In this document: one piece after another, positions 1 to 6,976 of the stretch | Layout of the letters: every line of letters starts with the position of its first letter | How positions within the stretch are numbered: position 1 is the stretch's first letter | Assembly (NCBI GenBank): GCA_946482565.1 | Contig: CAMLSB010000049.1 | Span: 1 to 11,953, forward strand | Length of the DNA stretch: 11,953 nt | From: an uncultured Lysobacteraceae bacterium | GTDB lineage: Bacteria > Pseudomonadota > Gammaproteobacteria > Xanthomonadales > Xanthomonadaceae | Reading direction: 5' to 3' | Notes under the pieces: generated by a model | What the model was told of the DNA's origin: nothing | The model's input: only the letters and a program-made list of their open reading frames with translations | Database searches by the model: none | Program-made: the position numbers and the translations under genes

Positions 1-153
1 TCGCAGGGCAGCCCGTGGTACGCGACCGCGCGGCTGTGGGACGACGGCATCATCGATCCGGCCGATACGCGCCGCGTGCTCGGCCTCGGCATCTCCGCGT
101 CGCTGAACGCGGAAATCGCGACGGGCATGCATTTCGGCGTGTTCCGGATGTAG
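1..153 (+). CDS. liuB: Methylcrotonyl-CoA carboxylase beta (carboxyltransferase) subunit, C-terminal end
   Basis: Frame 1 is open from the first base to a TAG at 151-153 and gives the last 50 residues; the start lies outside the window. The segment reads [20 protein letters not shown], then [10 protein letters not shown], and ends FGVFRM. This is the characteristic C-terminus of acyl-CoA carboxyltransferases of the MCC/propionyl-CoA carboxylase beta family; the [11 protein letters not shown] and RRVLGL blocks are hallmark residues. In the family, this subunit moves the carboxyl group from carboxybiotin to 3-methylcrotonyl-CoA in leucine breakdown, in a complex with the biotin-carrying alpha subunit. 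That subunit (liuD) lies about 4 kb downstream, which favours MCC over other carboxylases. Normally liuB is next to liuC and liuD; here other genes intervene. Family assignment is firm; substrate is inferred from context. Confidence 0.88.
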   Translation, partial: SQGSPWYATARLWDDGIIDPADTRRVLGLGISASLNAEIATGMHFGVFRM

Positions 154-168
154 TAGGCTCGGCCGACC

Positions 169-183
169 GGGGGCTCAGCCCCC
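169..183. terminator. Short GC hairpin after liuB
   Basis: GGGGGC (169-174) and GCCCCC (178-183) can pair as a 6-bp all-GC stem with a TCA loop, 15 bases after the liuB stop. No T-run follows, so it is not a classic intrinsic terminator. It may be a weak terminator, an mRNA 3'-end stabiliser or a worn repeat unit. It sits just before the bactofilin ribosome binding site. Confidence 0.35.
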
Positions 184-209
184 ATCCAACCCCGCTAGAG
201 GGCAATACG

Positions 210-719
210 ATGGCGATCTTCGACCAGAAAACCGCGCCCAGGAAGGACGCTGCACCGTTCACCCCCGACCTGCCGCCGTTCCGCGAAGCAGGCCAGCCCG
301 CCGCCGCCGACGCGAACCCGGCCGCGATCCCGTCGTCGACGGCGCCGCGCCCGCAGGTCGTCGCGAAGGAATCGCTGATCGCGTCCGACCTCACCATCGA
401 GGGCAAGATCGAAGGCAGCGGCAACGTCCGCATCGCCGGCAAGTTCAAGGGCGACGTCAACGTGCAGGGCGACCTCACCATCGAGCACGGCGCCAAGCTC
501 ACCGGCGGCGTGCGCGCGCGGCGCGTGGTGATCGCCGGCGAGCTCGAGGGCAACATCGAGGGCGCGCAGCAGGTCGAGCTGCAGCAGGGCGGCGTGCTGG
601 CCGGCGACGTCAAGTGCGGCACCATGACCGTCGCGTCGGGCGCGCGCATGCGTGGCCAGGCCGACTTCGGCTGGGAAGACAAGGGCAGCGGCAAGGCGGA
701 CAGCTTCTCCGCCGCATGA
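210..719 (+). CDS. Bactofilin family polymer-forming cytoskeletal protein
   Basis: The protein has 169 residues. Residues 1-50 form a low-complexity Pro/Ala-rich tail. Residues ~51-150 form the bactofilin core (DUF583/CcmA-like): short repeating beta-strand turns such as LTIEGKIEGSGNVRIAG, GDLTIEHGAKLTG and ARRVVIAGELEGNI, with hydrophobic residues alternating and Gly at the turns, as expected of a right-handed beta-helix. A short charged tail ends it. Bactofilins self-assemble without nucleotide into filaments and act in cell shape, stalk or polar scaffolding, chromosome segregation or motility, depending on species; the specific job here is unknown. The ATG at 210 is chosen because AGAGGG at 197-202 is a good Shine-Dalgarno 7 bases upstream. 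The same frame is open further upstream, but that would overlap liuB out of frame. The stop overlaps the next gene's start, implying co-translation. No membrane segment is seen. Confidence 0.9.
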   Translation: MAIFDQKTAPRKDAAPFTPDLPPFREAGQPAAADANPAAIPSSTAPRPQVVAKESLIASDLTIEGKIEGSGNVRIAGKFKGDVNVQGDLTIEHGAKLTGGVRARRVVIAGELEGNIEGAQQVELQQGGVLAGDVKCGTMTVASGARMRGQADFGWEDKGSGKADSFSAA

Positions 720-1078
720 GCACCGTGCGCCCGGGGACGCCGGGCGCCACGCGCGCCTGTCCCCACTGCAAGGCGACGATCCTCGAAAGCGCCAGCGTGT
801 GCCCCGCGTGCCGGGGCCACCTGCGCTACGACGAGGCGTCGGTCCTGCGCGAGAAGAACAAGATCGTGCCGCTCGCCATCGAGGGCACGCTGGTTCCGCC
901 GGCGGGTGAAAGCGCCTACGAGTACGCGATGGTGCTGTCCATCCGCAACGAGCGCGGCGAGGAAGTGAACCGCCAGGTGATCGGCGTCGGCGCGCTCTTC
1001 TCCGGCGAGGAGCGCAGCTTCACCCTGCAGGTCGAGATGACCGAAGCCACCGGCGCGAAGGCGCGCCGCAAGCACTGA
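716..1078 (+). CDS. Small zinc-ribbon protein of unknown function
   Basis: This 120-residue protein begins with a CPHC...CPAC zinc ribbon (C15, C18, C29, C32; CxxC-x10-CxxC), which should bind one zinc. Residues ~45-110 contain alternating hydrophobic strands (KIVPLAIEGTLVPP, AYEYAMVLSIRN, NRQVIGVGALF, RSFTLQVEM) and look like a small beta-sandwich. The tail is basic (KARRKH). I do not recognise a named family with a known role. The ATG at 716 overlaps the bactofilin stop in an ATGA arrangement with no independent Shine-Dalgarno, so its translation probably depends on the bactofilin gene. A role tied to bactofilin, for example as an adaptor or partner, is an inference from this coupling only. 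No signal peptide or membrane segment is seen, so it should be cytoplasmic. Confidence 0.8.
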   Translation: MSTVRPGTPGATRACPHCKATILESASVCPACRGHLRYDEASVLREKNKIVPLAIEGTLVPPAGESAYEYAMVLSIRNERGEEVNRQVIGVGALFSGEERSFTLQVEMTEATGAKARRKH

Positions 1079-1084
1079 CCCTTC

Positions 1085-1150
1085 GTAGAGCCGACCCACG
1101 GTCGGCTCCGACGCACTCCGCAGAGCCGACCCACGGTCGGCTCCGACGCA
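1085..1150. repeat. Tandem pair of GTAG-type REP hairpins
   Basis: Two direct copies lie 35 bases apart. Each has AGCCGACC, a CAC loop and GGTCGGCT (1089-1107 and 1124-1142), an 8-bp perfect stem with a 3-base loop. Each is followed by the same tail CCGACGCA (1108-1115 and 1143-1150). The first copy is preceded by GTAG (1085-1088), the signature tetranucleotide of GTAG/SMAG REPs; the second has GCAG. The pair fills the space between the convergent zinc-ribbon and FTR1 genes and abuts the FTR1 stop at 1151. It probably ends or stabilises transcripts from both sides. A mobilising RAYT transposase is not in the window. Confidence 0.85.
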
Positions 1151-3127
1151 TCAGCCCGCCCGCACCCGCGCGTTGCGCCCGTTCCAGGCGAAGCCCGCCA
1201 CCAGCGCGGCCAGCACCAGCAGCTGCGCCACCAGGCCCTGCAGCGTCGGATACATCCCGAGCAGCTCGATGCGAGGCGCCTTCACCAGCGTCAGCGACAG
1301 CCACCCGGCTTCCTGCAGTGCGGCCACGCCCTTGCCGGCGAGCACCACCGCGAGTACCGCCATCAGGATCGCGCTGATCGAGAAGAACTTGCCGAACGGC
1401 AACTTGCGGCTGAAGCGCAGCATCAGCCAGGCGATCGCCGCGAGCGCGAGCGCCGCGGTCGCCGCGCCGCCGATCACCGCGGCGTGGTTGCCCTGGCTCC
1501 ACAGCGCCACGTAGAACAGCACCGTCTCGAAGGCTTCGCGGTACACGATCAGGAAGGCGAGCATGAACATGAACCACGCCGAGCCGCGCGAGAGCGCGTT
1601 CGTCATGCGTGCCTTGACGTAGCGCTGCCACGCATCGGCCTGGCTCTTGCCGTGCATCCAGATGCCCACCGACACCAGCACCACCGCCGCGACCAGCGAC
1701 CCCAGGCCTTCGGTCAGCTCACGGCTGGCGCCGCTCACTTCCACCAACCGCGTCGCCACCAGCCAGGTCGCGCCGCCAGCAACCAGCGCGCCGATCCAGC
1801 CTGCGTGCACGTACGGCATCGCGTCGGTGCGTTCGGCCTTGCGCAGGAACGCGACCATCGCGATCACCAGCAGCAGCGCTTCGAGTCCTTCGCGCAGCAG
1901 GATCGTCAGCGAGCCGACGAATGCCGTCGTGGCGCCCGCGCCCTGCTCTTCCAGCGCGAATCCGGCGCGGTCGTAGAGCGCCTCCGCGGCGGTGACGTGC
2001 GCCTGCACGTCGGCGACGCCCGCACCGGCGGCCGCCTTCGCGCGCAACGCGATCATCGCGGTCTCGACTTCGGCCAGCAGCGCCTTGTCGCGCGCGGCCA
2101 GCACCGGCTCGACCGGCTCGAAGCCGTCGAGGTAGGCCGACAGGAAGCGGTCGCGGGCGGTGGCGGCATCGCCCGCGGCGTACGCGACCATGCCTTCCTG
2201 CAGGCGCGCACGGCCGAGCGCGAGGGTCTTCGCGTTGTCGTTGGCCGCCGCGCCAGCGCTCGCGTTCGCCGCCGGCGTCGCGGCGACCGCATCGGGCTTG
2301 CGACGCAGGAACGCGGCGAGATCGTCGGCCTGCGCCTGGTCGAGGCCGGCGACGCTGCCGGGCAGCACATGCACCAGCGCGGCGAGGTCCGGGATCGCGG
2401 CGCGCACGTCGGCGCGCTGCAGCCACAGCGCTTCGCCGCTCGCCGCGCGCGCCTGCGGGAACGCGAACTGGCCGACATAGAACGCGAGCGCCCAGCGATC
2501 GGACTCCGGCAGGTGCGCGTAGCTCGCCATGGCGGTGCCGGCCAGGCCCTGCTCGATCACCTGCTGCAGCGCGAACACGCTGCGCTGCCGCGCGCGCGTG
2601 GCGTTGGTGAAGTCCATCGGCGGCGGATCGAGCACCGCACCAGCCGGACCGTCGCCCGCGCCGGTGGCACCGTGGCACGCGGCGCAATCCTGCTGGTACA
2701 GCGCGGCGGCACCCGACAGGTCGGGCACCTGCGACGGCGCCCGCGGCATCGGGTAGGCCTGCAGCAGCGCATCGGCCAGCGCGCGCGCCTGGCGCCGGAC
2801 GTCGGCCGGCGACGCCTTCGCGTCCACCGCGGCACGCAAGGCCTGCGCCTGCGATGCCAGCGCGGCCCGCCCGGGCTGCTCCGGCAACTGCGCGATGCGC
2901 TCGGCGACCGTGCCCGAGAACTCCTTCATCTCCGCGTATTCGATGTCGCTCAGCACCTGGCCGTCGCGGACCGCGCCGGCGTAGTCGACGGCGATGTAGT
3001 CGAGCAGCTGCCACACCCGTTGCGCCTGCGGATTCGCCTGCGCGCCGAAGCTGCCGAGCGCAAGGACGGCCGCCAGGACCGGGGACAGCAGCCAGCGGCG
3101 CGGAAACGCGGAACCAGTCCAGGACAT
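1151..3127 (-). CDS. Cytochrome c / FTR1-family iron permease fusion
   Basis: The predicted 658-residue protein starts with a signal peptide or anchor (RRWLLSPVLAAVLALGSFGAQA, residues ~10-31). Residues ~32-130 are a helical periplasmic region. A c-type cytochrome domain follows at ~135-225, with heme motif CAACH (C148, C151, H152) and M200 in GTAMASY as likely axial ligand. A helical linker runs from ~285 to 400, including an Ala/Asn-rich stretch near 283-300. The FTR1 permease domain (~402-650) has several membrane segments and both iron-binding motifs: REGLE (412-416) and REAFE (530-534). FTR1 proteins import iron with a ferroxidase partner (Fet3 in yeast, EfeO/EfeB with EfeU in E. coli). 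Here the heme domain may do the redox step, by inference. The ATG at 3127 puts the signal peptide at the N-terminus; the open frame continues upstream but would run into liuC. No clear Shine-Dalgarno is seen. Confidence 0.9.
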   Translation of the reverse strand: MSWTGSAFPRRWLLSPVLAAVLALGSFGAQANPQAQRVWQLLDYIAVDYAGAVRDGQVLSDIEYAEMKEFSGTVAERIAQLPEQPGRAALASQAQALRAAVDAKASPADVRRQARALADALLQAYPMPRAPSQVPDLSGAAALYQQDCAACHGATGAGDGPAGAVLDPPPMDFTNATRARQRSVFALQQVIEQGLAGTAMASYAHLPESDRWALAFYVGQFAFPQARAASGEALWLQRADVRAAIPDLAALVHVLPGSVAGLDQAQADDLAAFLRRKPDAVAATPAANASAGAAANDNAKTLALGRARLQEGMVAYAAGDAATARDRFLSAYLDGFEPVEPVLAARDKALLAEVETAMIALRAKAAAGAGVADVQAHVTAAEALYDRAGFALEEQGAGATTAFVGSLTILLREGLEALLLVIAMVAFLRKAERTDAMPYVHAGWIGALVAGGATWLVATRLVEVSGASRELTEGLGSLVAAVVLVSVGIWMHGKSQADAWQRYVKARMTNALSRGSAWFMFMLAFLIVYREAFETVLFYVALWSQGNHAAVIGGAATAALALAAIAWLMLRFSRKLPFGKFFSISAILMAVLAVVLAGKGVAALQEAGWLSLTLVKAPRIELLGMYPTLQGLVAQLLVLAALVAGFAWNGRNARVRAG

Positions 3128-3155
3128 GGGTGTGCCGGGTGAATGCGGAGCCCGG

Positions 3156-3161
3156 ATTCTA
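3156..3161 (-). promoter_or_regulatory. Candidate -10 box for the FTR1 gene
   Basis: On the minus strand these bases read TAGAAT, five of six matches to TATAAT, about 28 bases upstream of the start codon. The expected -35 position (about 3179-3184) has no good TTGACA match and lies within the palindrome at 3170-3188. A poor -35 covered by a palindrome fits a repressible promoter. Assignment rests on base matching and position only. Confidence 0.4.
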
Positions 3162-3169
3162 CGACAAAC

Positions 3170-3188
3170 GCGAATGGATCGCATTCGC
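3170..3188. promoter_or_regulatory. Fur-box-like 19-bp operator
   Basis: GCGAATGGATCGCATTCGC is a perfect inverted repeat with 7-base arms and a 5-base centre. Placed on the classical 19-bp Fur consensus (GATAATGATAATCATTATC) it matches 10 of 19 bases, with the symmetrical matches G..AATG.....CATT..C. The rest is shifted to G/C, as expected in this genome. It lies 43 bases upstream of the FTR1 start, over the expected -35 region, where Fur-Fe would block transcription under iron sufficiency. Another palindrome-binding regulator is possible. It is also 63 bases upstream of liuC, so it could affect both divergent genes. Confidence 0.5.
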
Positions 3189-3216
3189 TCCGGGGGCCGC
3201 GCTCCCGGTCGGCCGG

Positions 3217-3222
3217 TATCAT
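3217..3222 (+). promoter_or_regulatory. Weak candidate -10 box for the liuC operon
   Basis: TATCAT matches five of six bases of TATAAT and would start transcription near 3229-3232, about 20 bases before liuC. No convincing -35 hexamer is found 16-18 bases upstream (G/C-rich), so this is tentative. If used, the message would begin at or just before the ATG at 3232. Confidence 0.25.
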
Positions 3223-3231
3223 TCCGGGACC

Positions 3232-3255
3232 ATGGACGCCCGGATCGACGAATGA
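3232..3255 (+). other. Seven-codon mini-ORF overlapping the liuC start
   Basis: ATG at 3232 opens a reading frame coding MDARIDE that stops with TGA at 3253-3255, overlapping the liuC ATG (3252-3254) in an ATGA junction. The real liuC start has no obvious Shine-Dalgarno. A tiny upstream ORF could load ribosomes and pass them on by termination-reinitiation. It may equally be chance. Confidence 0.2.
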
Positions 3256-4048
3256 AGGCCCCCCTGCTGCTCGACCGCGACGGGCCCGTCGCCCGGCTGC
3301 GCCTCGATCGCCCCGAACTGCACAACGCCTTCGACGACGCGCTGATCGCCGGGCTGGTCGACGCGCTGCTCGCGCTGGGCGCCGACCCGGCCGTGCGGGT
3401 CGTGGTCCTGGAAGGCGCCGGCGCTTCGTTTTCCGCCGGGGCCGACCTCAACTGGATGCGGCGCATGGCCGCGGCGGGCGAAACCGCCAACCGCGACGAC
3501 GCGCTCGCCCTCGCCGGCCTCCTGCGCGCGCTGGACGAGCTGCCGAAGCCGACCATCGCCCGCGTCCATGGCGCCGCGTTCGGGGGTGGCGTCGGCCTCG
3601 TCGCCGCCTGCGACATCGCCATCGGCGTGCCCGAAGCGAAGTTCGGCCTGACCGAGAGCAAGCTCGGCCTGCTGCCGGCCGTGATCTCGCCCTACGTGGT
3701 CGCCGCGATCGGTGCGCGCCAGGCGCGCCGCTGGTTCGCCACCGCCGAGATCTTCGACGCCGCCGAGGCACGGCGCATCGGCCTGCTGCACCAGGTCGTC
3801 GCCGCGGACGCGCTCGACGCCGCCGTGCAGCGCCAGGTCGACCTGCTGCTCAAGGCCGGCCCGCGCGCCGCCGCGGATGCCAAGTCGCTGGTGCGCACGG
3901 TCCTCGCCAACGACGGTTCGCCGACGTCCCGCGACGAACTCGACGCCGCCAACGCCGAACTCATCGCCGCGCTGCGCGTCTCCCCCGAAGGCCAGGAAGG
4001 CATCGCCGCCTTCCTCGAGAAGCGCCCGCCGTCGTGGGTGCAGGGCTG

Positions 4049-4049
<1 letters not shown>
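3252..4049 (+). CDS. liuC: Methylglutaconyl-CoA hydratase (enoyl-CoA hydratase/isomerase family)
   Basis: This is a 265-residue crotonase-fold protein of typical length. It adds water to 3-methylglutaconyl-CoA to give HMG-CoA in leucine breakdown, in the cytoplasm. The oxyanion-hole loops are SAGADLNWM (61-69) and HGAAFGGGVGLVAACDIAI (106-124). FGLTESKLGLLPAVISPYVV (131-150) carries E135, the second catalytic Glu of crotonases. The first crotonase Glu is Gly here (G115, in GGGVG); I recall this as usual in bacterial LiuC-like proteins with the VISPYVV signature, but cannot check it. The ATG at 3252 starts the conserved domain at once; earlier in-frame ATGs would cross the operator palindrome. 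The stop overlaps the liuD start by one base (TGATG). General enoyl-CoA hydratase is the alternative; context between liuB and liuD/liuE favours LiuC. Confidence 0.88.
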
Positions 4050-6067
<2,018 letters not shown>

Positions 6068-6068
6068 C

Positions 6069-6968
6069 ATGCCGATGCCCGCCAGCGTGCGCATCGTGGA
6101 AGTCGGCCCGCGCGACGGGCTGCAGAACGAGAAGGCGATCGTTCCCACGCCCGCGAAAGTCGAACTGATCGATCGCCTCTCGGCCGCCGGGCTGCCGTGC
6201 ATCGAGGCCACCAGCTTCGTCAGCCCGAAGTGGGTGCCGCAACTCGCCGACGCCGCCGAAGTGATGGCCGCGATCGACCGCAAGCCTGGCGTGCGCTACC
6301 CGGTGCTGGTGCCGAACCTGCAGGGCTACGAGCGCGCGATCGCCGCCGGCGCGCGCGACATCGCGGTGTTCACCGCCGCGTCCGAAGCGTTCAACCGCCG
6401 CAACACCAACGCCGGCATCGATGAATCGCTCGAGCGCTTCGCACCGGTGATGGAACGCGCGCGCGCCGACGGCGTCGCGGTGCGCGGCTACGTGTCCACC
6501 GTGCTCGGCTGCCCGTACCAGGGCGAGGTGCCGCTGGCGGACGTGGTGCGCGTGGCGCGCGCGCTGCACGCCATGGGTTGTTCGGAAGTCTCGCTCGGCG
6601 ACACCATCGGCACCGGCACGCCCGTGAAGGCGCGCGCGATGCTGCTCGCGGTCGCCGCCGAAGTGCCGATGGCGGCGCTCGCCGTCCACTTCCACGACAC
6701 GTACGGGCAGGCGCTGGCGAACCTGCTCGCCTGCCTCGAGGAAGGCGTCGCCGTCGTCGATTCGTCGGTGTCGGGCACGGGCGGCTGCCCGTACGCGCGC
6801 GGCGCGAGCGGCAACGTCGCCACCGAGGACGTGGTGTACATGCTGCACGGCATGGGCATCGCCACCGGCGTGGACCTTCCGCGGCTGGTGGAGACCGGAC
6901 GCTGGCTCGCGGCGTTGCTCGGCCGCGCCAGCGGCAGCAAGGTCACCCAGGCGGCCGCCGTCGCGTGA
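6069..6968 (+). CDS. liuE: Hydroxymethylglutaryl-CoA lyase
   Basis: The 299-residue protein has the normal bacterial HMG-CoA lyase length and TIM-barrel motifs. VEVGPRDGLQNE (10-21) supplies R15, D16 and Q19 of the active site. SLGDTIGTGTP, HFHDTYGQALANLL (H207, H209 and D210 near the metal) and the signature GTGGCPYARGASGNVATEDV with catalytic C240 are all present. It cleaves HMG-CoA to acetoacetate and acetyl-CoA, the last step of leucine catabolism, in the cytoplasm. The ATG at 6069 is one base after the liuD stop, and GGAG at 6058-6061 is a Shine-Dalgarno 7 bases upstream. No key residue is missing. Confidence 0.94.
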   Translation: MPMPASVRIVEVGPRDGLQNEKAIVPTPAKVELIDRLSAAGLPCIEATSFVSPKWVPQLADAAEVMAAIDRKPGVRYPVLVPNLQGYERAIAAGARDIAVFTAASEAFNRRNTNAGIDESLERFAPVMERARADGVAVRGYVSTVLGCPYQGEVPLADVVRVARALHAMGCSEVSLGDTIGTGTPVKARAMLLAVAAEVPMAALAVHFHDTYGQALANLLACLEEGVAVVDSSVSGTGGCPYARGASGNVATEDVVYMLHGMGIATGVDLPRLVETGRWLAALLGRASGSKVTQAAAVA

Positions 6969-6976
6969 ACCGGGAC

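Noticed and set aside
15..209. Extension of the bactofilin to an upstream ATG at 15
   Set aside because: The extension would overlap liuB out of frame and encode an Arg-rich non-conserved segment. ATG 210 has a good Shine-Dalgarno and begins a normal bactofilin N-terminus.
154..209. The hairpin at 169-183 as another REP copy
   Set aside because: GTAG and a GGCCGACC stretch occur nearby, but the matching GGTCGGCT arm is missing. The stem is a different GGGGGC/GCCCCC pair, so I call it only a short hairpin.
1085..1150. The repeated hairpins as a CRISPR array
   Set aside because: There are only two units, both perfectly self-complementary, with no unique spacers of 25-40 bases and no cas genes. 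They match REP elements.
1484..3142. Plus-strand open frame of about 552 codons opposite the FTR1 gene
   Set aside because: The product is Arg/His/Gly-rich with no domain. The minus strand encodes a clear cytochrome c and FTR1 permease.
3128..3661. Extension of the FTR1 gene upstream on the minus strand to 3661
   Set aside because: It would bury the signal peptide inside the protein and overlap liuC and the promoter palindrome. The start at 3127 puts the signal peptide at the N-terminus.
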